A DNA stretch of 64,000 bases, taken from contig NZ_CP068023.1 of the NCBI RefSeq assembly GCF_016695175.1, forward strand, positions 3,239,501 to 3,303,500, in the 5' to 3' direction. Position 1 is the first letter of the stretch, and each line of letters begins with the position of its first letter. The position numbers and the translations under genes were made by a program. Shown one piece after another: positions 17,312-25,579 of the stretch. Under the pieces are notes generated by a model. The model did no database searches. It was given only the letters and a program-made list of their open reading frames with translations, and had not been told where the DNA came from. The stretch is from Pseudoalteromonas sp. GCY (GTDB lineage: Bacteria > Pseudomonadota > Gammaproteobacteria > Enterobacterales > Alteromonadaceae).

Positions 17312-17837
17312 TGTGTTGTAGCAAATCACCCGCTTTAGTTTGTTTACTTTCGATTATTTGCTGCATTTTATAGAGAAAATCTATTGCTGCATCACAAAAT
17401 TGAGCAACGTCAAAAAAGAAATTCCAGTTATTCTTACCTTGGTTTCCACTTAAGGTAATTTGACCACCCCACCAAGTGAAATCTTTGTTGTAATTCCTAT
17501 TGCCTTGATAATCTAAATGAACTTCATCAGCATGAATGATTTTATTGCAAAGAAATCTTAAATTTTTAGATTCCTTGTTAATTTTGTTCTCATAGATATC
17601 GATATCATTTTCTGGTTCGAATGGGCAAAACTCATCAAATGATCTGAGCTTGACTGCTAGTTCTATTAAAGATTCGGACACAGAAAGCTTCAAGGTTTTT
17701 GAATATGATTCTTTGTCGTAAATACTAATATTTGATTTATACATATACCTACGACATAAATCCTCACCGGCTATAGCTAGACTAGCAAGATTCATCAGTT
17801 GCACATTTAACCTTGATATTGAGATGTAATGAGACAT
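17307..17837 (-). CDS. Cassette-borne protein of unknown function, possible HEPN-like helical protein
   Basis: Not recognised with certainty. The start is taken as the ATG at 17837 because GGAG lies 5 bases before it. An earlier in-frame codon would run into the attC core. The 176 residues are mostly helical at the N-terminus, with a conserved-looking NLRFLCNKIIHADEVHLDY segment, reminiscent of uncharacterised bacterial proteins with a CNKIIHA box. The C-terminal half has a Trp-rich strand pair (DFTWWGG, NNWNFFFDV). Its TAA stop overlaps the R'' core of attC 1, and the gene starts 15 bases after attC 2, the exact geometry of an integron cassette. Low GC fits transfer. Confidence 0.7.
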   Translation of the reverse strand: MSHYISISRLNVQLMNLASLAIAGEDLCRRYMYKSNISIYDKESYSKTLKLSVSESLIELAVKLRSFDEFCPFEPENDIDIYENKINKESKNLRFLCNKIIHADEVHLDYQGNRNYNKDFTWWGGQITLSGNQGKNNWNFFFDVAQFCDAAIDFLYKMQQIIESKQTKAGDLLQHS

Positions 17838-17851
17838 CGATTCTCCGAGAC

Positions 17852-17952
17852 AGCTAACGCCCACTTAAGCGGACAAAAATTGCTGGCTATACTGTGTAGC
17901 GAAGCGAAACAAAGCCAGCTGTCTTTGTTCCGACTTAAAGTGCTTGTTATAT
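17852..17952 (-). other. Integron attC-like site 2
   Basis: Minus strand: R'' ATATAAC, arm CAAGCACTTTAAGTCGG, inner pair AGCTGGCT...AGCCAGC, return arm CCGCTTAAGTGGGCG, and R' GTTAGCT. The arms pair well with single unpaired bases, and the shape and 101-bp length are typical of attC. The TAA stop of the upstream cassette gene lies inside R''. Confidence 0.8.
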
Positions 17953-19083
17953 TTCGCCTGTTTCTTCAGCCATATACTTTTTCATTTCTTCTTCATGAAA
18001 TTTTCTAACATCGTCTTCGCAGCGATGACAAGCAAAGTATTGAATAGTCTCAACATCTCCAGTAACGAAACTATCACAGTTTTCACAGTCTAGTGCAGTC
18101 CAGCCACGATCCTCACATTCAATACAAATCCACATTCCTTCCAGCTTAAGTACTGTTGGTTCTTCAAGCTGACAGTTATGGCAGTACGCTAATGGCTCGG
18201 CTCCATCGTCATAGCGAGCTTCAGGGTCTTGCTCTCGATATATTTCAGCATATTTCTCCAGCGCATACTCAGAAGTTAATTCAGTCTGGCACTCAGTACA
18301 CTTATGATCTTTAACCATTAAGTACTTAACTTCTTTATTGCAGTTTGAGCATGGTATTGAAGTTTGGATTGACTTTAACTTTAGATCTTTCACATCACAG
18401 ACTAGGCACTCGATATCTTCTCCACCCCAGCTATGTGATTTAAGTACTTTAGCCGACTCTAATCCACATGATGTACATTCGACGATACGATTTCCTTTTT
18501 TCTTTTCTATCTCAATTTTATCTTTAATTAAGTCAAATTTCGCCTTGAGGAACTCATGGTTTAATTTAACTTTTATATGTATTTTATCTATCGAATCTTG
18601 ATAGCTTTCAAATATTTCTGACCAATTATTGGTAAGCAGTTCGTGTAAATGAAACCATGATGCCCAATGTTCAATAACCACTTCGGTTTCTTTACCTGCA
18701 AACCCAGTATGAGCAAAGTGTACGATCTGATTTCGATGCTCACCTAGGGCTTTAAAATTATCCATAGCCTCTTTTTTTATTTTGTCACCACAGATATTTT
18801 TCAAACGAGTGTGAGCTTGCTCTAGGTAAACTGAATGGAAGTCACCGCTTTCGAATTTTTGTTTATCTGCTGATTCAGGTTTTGAAATGATAAGTGACCA
18901 GTGCTCTTTCATTAATCTAGCTTTAAAAAACAGCTCTATTGCAGTGTACAAATCAATAAGAGAACTCTTGGGAGACGATGGTAGATTATTAACTGAAGAG
19001 TTAAGAAAAAGAATGCCATTATTGACTACAGCATCAAACCAGCCATCTACATCATTTTTGTTTTGTTTAATATAGTTTGCCAC
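17947..19083 (-). CDS. HEPN-motif protein with four zinc-ribbon pairs, cassette-borne
   Basis: The 378-residue product is not a named protein. Residues 1-190 look helical. They carry ALGEHRNQIVHFAH, in which Arg117-Asn118...His122 fits the R[ND]xxxH ribonuclease motif of HEPN domains. Residues about 200-360 hold eight CxxC knuckles (CTSC, CLVC, CSNC, CTEC, CHNC, CIEC, CENC, CHRC), enough for four zinc ribbons, and the C-terminus is acidic. The GTG start has AAGGA seven bases upstream and lies 18 bases after attC 3. The stop lies in attC 2. HEPN plus zinc ribbons suggests an RNA-directed role such as defence or stress, which is inference only. Confidence 0.75.
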   Translation of the reverse strand: MANYIKQNKNDVDGWFDAVVNNGILFLNSSVNNLPSSPKSSLIDLYTAIELFFKARLMKEHWSLIISKPESADKQKFESGDFHSVYLEQAHTRLKNICGDKIKKEAMDNFKALGEHRNQIVHFAHTGFAGKETEVVIEHWASWFHLHELLTNNWSEIFESYQDSIDKIHIKVKLNHEFLKAKFDLIKDKIEIEKKKGNRIVECTSCGLESAKVLKSHSWGGEDIECLVCDVKDLKLKSIQTSIPCSNCNKEVKYLMVKDHKCTECQTELTSEYALEKYAEIYREQDPEARYDDGAEPLAYCHNCQLEEPTVLKLEGMWICIECEDRGWTALDCENCDSFVTGDVETIQYFACHRCEDDVRKFHEEEMKKYMAEETGEI

Positions 19084-19100
19084 CGATGCATCCTTAAGAA

Positions 19101-19159
19101 ATATAACATTTTAGTATTTATGCGACACGCAGTTTGTGTTGCATAATCGCTTGTTGGAC
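19101..19159 (-). other. Integron attC-like site 3
   Basis: Minus strand: R'' GTCCAAC (perfect RYYYAAC), inner pair TTATGC-ACAC...GTGT-GCATAA, and R' GTTATAT. At 59 bp it is near the short end for attC sites. The HEPN/zinc-ribbon gene starts 18 bases beyond it. No cassette gene can be recognised on its far side (19160-19440). Confidence 0.7.
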
Positions 19160-19450
19160 TGAGCTGCTACCCGCTCGATGTTGTCAGAGTTGGTGTTATT
19201 TATGCTAAGGGAATTTGCTTTTTGGAGGCTCTCACTTTCCTAGCTAGTGTAATCAGCTTAGCTAGTGTTATGTAAGCTTTCCCTGCATCGCTCAGCGCTT
19301 ATTATGTATTCATTACACCTAAATTTGTCTTAATAAGCAATTATATTTTTTACGCGTACAGAGGCTGTTAGCCTGAGCAATTAAGCAGGTTAACTACTTG
19401 ATTTTACAAAGCAGCCATAATCAAACATACCCTCCTTGGCTAATATCAAA

Positions 19451-19464
19451 GCGCATCCATGCGC
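19451..19464 (-). repeat. GGA-apex hairpin
   Basis: Minus strand GCGCATGGATGCGC, with GGAT at the turn. It recurs in units 2, 3 and 4. Confidence 0.6.
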
Positions 19465-19574
19465 TTCTCGTTCATTCTTTTTAAACGACGAAAAAGAACG
19501 AACCAAGAAAACGTCGCCCTAGCATCACACTCAATCCTCAAACCCTAATCCGATATAGTGCAACCGTCTTGTAA

Positions 19575-19590
19575 GGCACGTCCTTGTGCC
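19575..19590 (-). repeat. GGA-loop hairpin close to the CsrA consensus
   Basis: Minus strand GGCACAAGGACGTGCC: the inner ACAAGGACGT matches the CsrA-binding consensus ACARGGAUGU at nine of ten positions. Confidence 0.55.
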
Positions 19591-19602
19591 TGACAAGACT
19601 TG

Positions 19603-19619
19603 GCCGACATCCTGTCGGC
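19603..19619 (-). repeat. GGA-loop hairpin
   Basis: Minus strand GCCGACAGGATGTCGGC, a 7-bp stem with GGA exactly in the loop, reading CAGGATGT. Confidence 0.55.
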
Positions 19620-19968
19620 ACATTGCATATCGGCTTATGCTTTTCGGGTGTGATGAAGGGGGGAATAAGTTGCTTGTGAGATCTTCTACGATTTTTGCGA
19701 TAAAGCTGTTTGCAAGGGTTACAAAAACTATCAGCGTAGCCTCCTAACTCACAGTCTGAATCGTTTTGTGGGAGGCGGTTCACCCGCCGAGAAGTTACGC
19801 TTTTCGGGCGTGGTATTGACTGTTGTTTCTGGTTTTATCTACTAAAGCAGCCGATTAGCTTACAAGCACCAAAAAAGCTCTCAGCACCGTTTTCCTCCCT
19901 CATCACACCCGAAAGTAAATTGCCAATGAGTCATTTTTCAACGCATGGATGCGTGAGAAGCGGTGACA

Positions 19969-19984
19969 GGGCCAAGGATGGCCC
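19969..19984 (+). repeat. GGA-loop hairpin in the plus half
   Basis: GGGCCAAGGATGGCCC, a 6-bp stem with AGGA at the apex. Neighbouring plus-strand hairpins of the same style are at 19941-19954, 20098-20111 and 20119-20135. Confidence 0.55.
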
Positions 19985-20191
19985 TTACACTGCGGTGACG
20001 TTCATATTGGCGATTTACTTGAGGAGTCAGTGTGATGTTGGGAGTGCCCTTTCTTTTGCGCAACGATTCTTTGGGCATCAAAGAAAAGTAAGTCGTAGCC
20101 CATGGATGGGCGTCGAAACCTGTCAGGAGGACAGGCTGACTTTACGATAAATTTCGAGCTACCAGCCGTTAGCAACATAAACCTCCATGTT

Positions 20192-21122
20192 TAATATCAA
20201 AGCGCATCCATGCGCTCCTCGTTCATTCTTTTTAAACGACGAAAAAGAACGAACCAAGAAAACGTCGCCCCAGCATCACACTCAATCCTCAAACCCTAAG
20301 CCGATATATAATACCAATTGCACTAAGTCTCCAATCAATTTGAAGGGTGAAATACCATATTAGCGTCGTTAAAAATTTCTCATTTAGAACAACTAAATAG
20401 CAAAATTTTTGCCTAGCTACTAAAGCTATTTCTCCGCTTCAAATTGCTCATTTACCTAATACAATTGGTATCGCAACCGTCTTGTAAGGCACGTCCGTGT
20501 GCCAGACAAGACTTGGCCGACATCCTGTCGGCACATTGCATATCAGCTTATGCTTTTCGGGTGTGATGGAGGGGAATCGCGCTGTCTGTTAGTTCCGGTT
20601 TTATCCAGTAAACCAGTAAACCAGTAAAGTAGCTGATTAGCTTACAAGCACCACAAAAACGATCGGTGTGAACTCCTAATTAACAGTCTAAATCGTTTTG
20701 TGGGAGGCGGTTCACCCGCCGAGAAGTTACGCTTTTCGGGCGTGGTATTGACCGTTGTTTCTGGTTTTATCTACTAAAGCAACTGATTAACTTGCAAGCA
20801 CCAAACAACACTATCAGCACCGTTTTCCTCCCTCATCACACCCGAAAGTAAATTGCCAATGAGTCATTTTAACGCATGGATGCGTGAAAAGCGGTGACAG
20901 GGCCAAGGATGGCCCTTACACCGCGGTGACGTTCATATTGGCAATTTGCTTGAGGAGTCAGTGTGATGTTGGGAGTGCCCTTTCTTTTGCGCAACGATTC
21001 TTTGGGCATCAAAGAAAAGTAAGTCGTAGCCCATGGATGGGCGTCGAAACCAGTCAGGAGGACAGGCTGACTTCACGATAAATTTCGAGCTATCAGCCGT
21101 TAGCAACATAAACCTCCATGTT
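20192..21122. repeat. Long repeat unit 2 (with MITE-like insert)
   Basis: Same layout as unit 1: minus half 20192-20566 and plus half about 20837-21072, with near-identical hairpins. It is longer because a 161-bp palindrome-ended element sits in the minus half and a small CAGTAAAC repeat lies in the spacer. Confidence 0.85.
20311..20471. mobile_element. MITE-like element, copy 1 (161 bp)
   Basis: Ends are ATACCAATTG...CAATTGGTAT with imperfect terminal repeats reaching about 35 bp (both ends contain CAATTTGAAG). There is no coding capacity. The same spot in unit 1 (near 19557) lacks it, giving an empty site. An apparently identical copy lies at 21242-21402. Confidence 0.75.
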
Positions 21123-22198
21123 TAATATCAAAGCGCATCCATGCGCTTCTCGTTCATTCTTTTGAAACGACGCGATCGAGCGAACCAAGAAAACGTCGCC
21201 CCAGCATCACACTTAATCCTCAAACCCTAAGCCGATATATAATACCAATTGCACTAAGTCTCCAATCAATTTGAAGGGTGAAATACCATATTAGCGTCGT
21301 TAAAAATTTCTCATTTAGAACAACTAAATAGCAAAATTTTTGCCTAGCTACTAAAGCTATTTCTCCGCTTCAAATTGCTCATTTACCTAATACAATTGGT
21401 ATCGCAACCGCCTTGTAAGGCACGTCCTTGTGCCTGACAAGACTTGGCCGACATCCTGTCGGCACATTGCATATCAGCTTATGCTTTTCGGGTGTGATGG
21501 AGGGGAATCGCGCTGTCTGTTAGTTCCGGTTTTATCCAGTAAACCAGTAAAGTAGCTGATTAGCTTACAAGCACCACAAAAACGATCGGTGTGAACTCCT
21601 AATTAACAGTCTAAATCGTTTTGTGGGAGGCGGTTCACCCGCCGAGAAGTTATGTTTTTCTGGTGTGATATTGACCGTGCGTTCTGGTTTTTCTCTCAAA
21701 GCAGCAAATTTGCTTGCAATCACCAAAAAAACTTTTCAGCACAGTATGTCTCCCTCATCACACCCGAAAGTAAATTGCCAATGAGTCATTTCAACGCATG
21801 GATGCGTGAAAAGCTGTGACAGGGACAGGGATGTCCCTTACACAGCGGTGACGTTCATATTGGCAATTTATTTGAGGAGTCAGTGTGATGTTGGGAGTGC
21901 CTTTTCTTTTGCATACTTTTCTTTGGGCATCAAAGAAAAGTATGTCGTAGCCCATGGATGGGCGTCGAAACCTGTCAGGAGGACAATAAACCAATACTGC
22001 GGTGACGTTCATATTGGCGATTTACTTGAGGAGTCAGGGTGATGTTGGGAGTGCCCTTTCTTTTGCATACTTGTTCTTTGGGCATCAAAGAAAAGTATGT
22101 CGTAGCCCATGGATGGGCGTCGAAACCTGTCAGGAGGACAGGCTGACTTCACGATAAATTTCGAGCTACCAGCCGTTAGCAACATAAACCTCCATGTT
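21123..22198. repeat. Long repeat unit 3 (MITE plus internal duplication)
   Basis: The minus half is 21123-21497 with a MITE. The plus half starts at 21759, and its distal part, from the GGTGACGTTCATATTGGC motif to the CCTGTCAGGAGGACA hairpin, is present twice in tandem, ending at 22150. This accounts for its greater length (1,076 bp). Confidence 0.8.
21242..21402. mobile_element. MITE-like element, copy 2 (161 bp)
   Basis: Same length, ends and position within the repeat unit as the copy at 20311-20471. It was probably copied together with the unit rather than inserted twice. Confidence 0.75.
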
Positions 22199-22238
22199 TA
22201 ATATCAAAGCGCATCCATGCGCTTCTCGGGTGTGATGA
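22199..22238. repeat. Long repeat unit 4, remnant
   Basis: Only the outer end of a minus half remains (TAATATCAAA, the GCGCATCCATGCGC hairpin, then CGGGTGTGATG). An internal deletion joins the two ends of the half directly. Confidence 0.65.
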
Positions 22239-22485
22239 AGGGAAAATGCGGTTGTTTGTGAGCTCGGCTCTTACTTAAGCAGCTGAACTTTTAGGCTACG
22301 TTGAGCATAATGATTCAATATTACCCAAAACAAAATCTTAACAATTCAGTGATGTAGATTTCGCCAGAACCCTGTATTATAAGCCTGTTAAAAGCTTAGG
22401 AACGGGTGCGCCTGTACGTTAAGCGAATGGATACTAAAATCAATAACTGTGCTTATGGAACTTTTTGCGCGAATGGAATGATATT

Positions 22486-23817
22486 ATGATCAAGAAAACC
22501 GCCATCATCATTGCAATATTGGCTGCTATTAGCGGCTGTAAATCGCTAGTTTATAAAGGTAATAAACTTTACGAAGCGGGAATGTACCGCCAAGCTGCTG
22601 AATATTATTCACAAGCACTCGCGGAAGACCCTGAGGATCTTGAAGCGAAACAAGGCTTAACACTGGCACGAGATAAGCTTATAGATAAAGGTCTTATCGA
22701 TGTACGTATGCTGCGCTTAGCAAATAACTACACCGCTGCTGCAACTAGGCTAGAAGAAATCGTAGAGAACCAAGCACAATGGCAAATGAAGCCGACCGGC
22801 GCGATGGCAAATACCCAAAGAGAAGAACTGGATTACGCGAGGCAATGGCTACTCGACGAAGCCCGTTCACTCTCAAATACGCCCTACCCCGATAAGTTTA
22901 AGCTGTTTGAACATAACTATCGCCATCTGATCAGTAATGCGCAATTAGCAAGCGCCATGAGCACCCACTATGACACGCTAAGAACGCAAGCTCAGAAAAA
23001 GTGTGATGAACTTGCAGGACAGGTCAGTGGGCAGCGCTTCTATTTAAAAAGTTTCACGGAAAAATACTGTCTAGCGTGGCAAACTCCAAAACGTTTACGT
23101 GTAGATAACCAAGATAAAAGTCGTTATTTTGCGATGAACATACGAGATCGTGTCGATATTGGCTTGCGCTTTGGCAACTCAATCAGAGGACAATATGGCA
23201 CATTTATCTCAAGCCTAAATACGGCATTTAATAATAGCCTCTGGTTTGATAGTGATGGCAGTCAACAGCTTTCATTAGAGTTATATGCAGATGCAGACTA
23301 TTACCGCACTAGCAATCAATATATTCAACGTAAGCATTATCAACAGGAAGTTGAACGACCAGACCCAAATAACTCAGATAAGACGCACACCGTAGAAGTC
23401 ACAAGAGAGTTCACTTACCCGGTGACCATCTACGATGAGAAATTTGATATCAACGTTAATTATGAGGCGAGTTTAGCCCATCGTTATATCAAAGGCAGTG
23501 CAAGCGATAGTAAGCATAATAAAACCCGTGCGCATCAGGCTGATTTTGAGCAACTTGATATCACCCCGCTGTCTCCCGACTTTCTCAATCTTTCACAGAT
23601 AACAGAAAAGACCTTTGACGAATTACTCAAAAAATTCTCTCAAGATCTTACGCTAACTTGGAAGCAAAATTACTGCGGACAGGCACTTGGCACCAATAAA
23701 GGTGAAAATATTCTACGCTGTGCCAAGCTTGAACCTGAGCATGACTATATCAACCGTTGGTTTGACCAGCACTTTGGGATCAAGTACTCAGAAATGACGA
23801 CTTTATACGGTATTTGA
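22486..23817 (+). CDS. TPR-containing lipoprotein of unknown function
   Basis: A predicted periplasm-facing lipoprotein. The start is taken at the ATG at 22486 (GGAA eight bases before it), giving signal MIKKTAIIIAILAAISGC with a lipobox and lipid-bearing Cys18. The TTG at 22465 would add a non-signal extension. Residues about 22-70 form one or two TPR helices (LYEAGMYRQAAEYYSQALAE). The rest (about 150-443) is a mixed fold with many Tyr/Asn and a KTRAHQADFEQLD segment that I do not recognise. It is the first gene after the repeat block, and efpL follows 83 bp later. No partner can be inferred. Confidence 0.85.
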   Translation: MIKKTAIIIAILAAISGCKSLVYKGNKLYEAGMYRQAAEYYSQALAEDPEDLEAKQGLTLARDKLIDKGLIDVRMLRLANNYTAAATRLEEIVENQAQWQMKPTGAMANTQREELDYARQWLLDEARSLSNTPYPDKFKLFEHNYRHLISNAQLASAMSTHYDTLRTQAQKKCDELAGQVSGQRFYLKSFTEKYCLAWQTPKRLRVDNQDKSRYFAMNIRDRVDIGLRFGNSIRGQYGTFISSLNTAFNNSLWFDSDGSQQLSLELYADADYYRTSNQYIQRKHYQQEVERPDPNNSDKTHTVEVTREFTYPVTIYDEKFDINVNYEASLAHRYIKGSASDSKHNKTRAHQADFEQLDITPLSPDFLNLSQITEKTFDELLKKFSQDLTLTWKQNYCGQALGTNKGENILRCAKLEPEHDYINRWFDQHFGIKYSEMTTLYGI

Positions 23818-23900
23818 GGCTCAGAATGAGTTTTGAAACTCGCCAAAAAGCCGAAAAATGATTATATTGTGCCAACTTTATTTGTATTAGGAATTAAGCT

Positions 23901-24470
23901 ATGCCAAAGGCAAGTGAAATAAAAAAACATGCCGCGATCGAGTATAACGGCCGCGTAATGATTGTTCGTGACATTGAGCGCTCAGTACCACAAGGTCGCG
24001 CTGGTGGTAGCCTATACCGTATGCGTATGTACGATGTAGTAGATAACTCTAAAGTAGATGAAACTTTTAAAGCGGAAGAAATGCTGACACTTGCAGATCT
24101 TAACCGCCGCCCTGCAATGCTTTCATATGTAGATGGTGATGAATATGTGTTTATGGATGATGAAGACTACACGCCATACCACCTGAATAAAGAGTCTATT
24201 GCTGAGCAATTGTTATTTATCGATGAATCAACGAAAGGTCTATCTATCGTCGTGGTTCAGGGCATGCCTGTTTCTATCGACTTGCCTTCAAGCGTAGAGC
24301 TTGTGATTGAAGATACTTCTCCTTCAATCAAGGGTGCATCTGCTAGTGCTAGAACAAAGCCTGCGACATTAACGACTGGCCTTGTTGTTCAAGTTCCTGA
24401 GCATATTTCAAGCGGTGACAAAATTAAGATCAACACTGCTGAATCTAAGTTCATGGGCCGTGCAGAATAA
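23901..24470 (+). CDS. yeiP: Elongation factor P-like protein EfpL (YeiP)
   Basis: A ribosome-binding EF-P paralogue that helps translate difficult motifs such as polyprolines. It has the three beta-barrel EF-P layout: a KOW-like N-domain (residues 1-65), an OB domain (67-128) and a C-terminal OB domain ending [18 protein letters not shown]. The loop that carries the modified Lys in EF-P reads [10 protein letters not shown], with Arg33 at the tip, the hallmark of the YeiP/EfpL branch. Length is 189, against 190 in E. coli. The start ATG has TTAGGA upstream. It is likely monocistronic or in one unit with the lipoprotein gene. Confidence 0.96.
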   Translation: MPKASEIKKHAAIEYNGRVMIVRDIERSVPQGRAGGSLYRMRMYDVVDNSKVDETFKAEEMLTLADLNRRPAMLSYVDGDEYVFMDDEDYTPYHLNKESIAEQLLFIDESTKGLSIVVVQGMPVSIDLPSSVELVIEDTSPSIKGASASARTKPATLTTGLVVQVPEHISSGDKIKINTAESKFMGRAE

Positions 24471-24550
24471 GTCCATTGCACTTTTGATAGCGAGCCGTAG
24501 TGCTCGCTAGCGTCTAAAAATCCCCAAACTTTCTTTGCCGTAGTAGCTTT

Positions 24551-25390
24551 CTATAATTTTGGCCTTACTCTTAAAAATCGCGCGAAACGCGGTTTACCAA
24601 ACTTAGTATATCCTTGATATCGATAGGTAATTTGGCTACCAATCGGTGGTGGTGATGCGCGCTCTTCGTCGCTAAACCCCGACCCAATTTTAAACTCCAT
24701 ACCTTGTTCATCTCTCACCAGTAGCGATCCCATCATCCCTTGGTACTTTCCCTTGCCGGGTAAATGCTTAATCACGATGGCTTCGTCATCAAGGTACGGC
24801 TTGTATTTTAATACGTTGGTTGTTCTTCCATCTTCGTGCTTGGCATTTTTAGCATGCAAAATAACCCCTTCACCGCCTCGCTTTAAGACACCATGATAAT
24901 AGTCGTTTAGCTCATCAACGGAGCCAAATGATAGCTGCTTGACGGGCTTAATGTGCGATAACTCAATATGGCTTAGTAGGCTTAAGTAACGCTCATGACG
25001 CTGAGAGAATATTTCTGTAGAATTTGGCGCATCAAATACATAATAAGTCACTTGACGCCAGTGCTCATTATTAGGCGAATGGCGCCTTGCAATCGCGCTC
25101 ACAAAAGCGAAGTTATTGTACCCAGCCCACAACTCGCCGTCTAACCATGTATCAGGTAGCCCCTGCGTAAACCAGTCTGGTGCCTTAATTAAATGACCAC
25201 CACGCGTACGCAGTTGCGAGCCATCCCAAATAGCCCTCACACCATCAAATTTCTCACTAACAAAGTAATTAGAAATATCTTCATCGCCTTGATATACCGA
25301 AGCAAGTTGGATTTTTGTGTGGGTTTCACTTCCATAAAGAAGATTGGAAAAGCCTAAAAAAAGACAGAACAAGAATGGTACGTATCGCAT
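24551..25390 (-). CDS. ligE: ATP-dependent DNA ligase with signal peptide (LigE type)
   Basis: A small ATP-dependent ligase carrying an export signal. It has a signal peptide (about 1-21, RYVPFLFCLFLGFSNLLYGS), then the minimal nucleotidyltransferase and OB domains. Motif I is EKFDGVR with adenylated Lys47 and Arg52, motif III LDGELWAG, motif IV GEGVILH, and motif V LKYKPYLDDEAIVIK. There is no DNA-binding extension, as in LigE of Neisseria, Haemophilus and Alteromonas relatives. At 279 residues it fits the family. It is proposed to seal nicks in incoming or extracellular DNA in the periplasm, possibly in competence or biofilm, but that role is not shown by this locus. Confidence 0.93.
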   Translation of the reverse strand: MRYVPFLFCLFLGFSNLLYGSETHTKIQLASVYQGDEDISNYFVSEKFDGVRAIWDGSQLRTRGGHLIKAPDWFTQGLPDTWLDGELWAGYNNFAFVSAIARRHSPNNEHWRQVTYYVFDAPNSTEIFSQRHERYLSLLSHIELSHIKPVKQLSFGSVDELNDYYHGVLKRGGEGVILHAKNAKHEDGRTTNVLKYKPYLDDEAIVIKHLPGKGKYQGMMGSLLVRDEQGMEFKIGSGFSDEERASPPPIGSQITYRYQGYTKFGKPRFARFLRVRPKL

Positions 25391-25438
25391 AGCATAATCC
25401 TTTGCAGTGGATAGTTAATACCAGTGCTCTTCACCAAT

Positions 25439-25578
25439 GCCGATTGGTATACTGATGAGCCGTTTAGATTCACTGATATTAAAAGTTAACAAATTTCACA
25501 CTTAAAGATTACACAAGAATCGACGTTTGTAAAATCGAACAAGCTTTGACTCAACATGCCCTGTTTATACCAATTGGC
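25439..25578. repeat. 140-bp segment bounded by 13-bp inverted repeats
   Basis: GCCGATTGGTATA at the left and TATACCAATTGGC at the right pair at 12 of 13 positions. The TTGGTAT/ATACCAA core resembles the ends of the MITE-like elements at 20311 and 21242 but in the opposite orientation. No gene is inside. Confidence 0.35.
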
Positions 25579-25579
25579 A

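Larger units (their letters stand above)
19441..20191. repeat. Long repeat unit 1 (GGA-hairpin inverted pair, no MITE)
   Basis: It has two diverged copies of one sequence facing opposite ways. The minus half is 19441-19654 and the plus half about 19904-20140, joined by a 250-bp spacer with a GGCGG/CCGCC hairpin. Both halves share CACACCCGAAA at the start, GTGTGATG in the middle and a CATGGATG hairpin near the end. Each carries short stems with GGA at the apex on its own strand. There is no credible gene. Units 2 and 3 follow in tandem. Confidence 0.85.

Noticed and set aside
19538..22042. Open frames of 65-81 codons in the repeat block (for example 19920-20150, 20884-21081, 21806-22042 on plus; 19538-19783 on minus)
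   Set aside because: They recur because the DNA repeats, have no ribosome sites, cross the hairpins and differ in frame and ends between units. They are better explained as chance frames in a structured repeat.
19441..22238. CRISPR array
   Set aside because: Repeats are hundreds of bases long, inverted as well as direct, and there are no regular short repeats with unique spacers and no cas genes.
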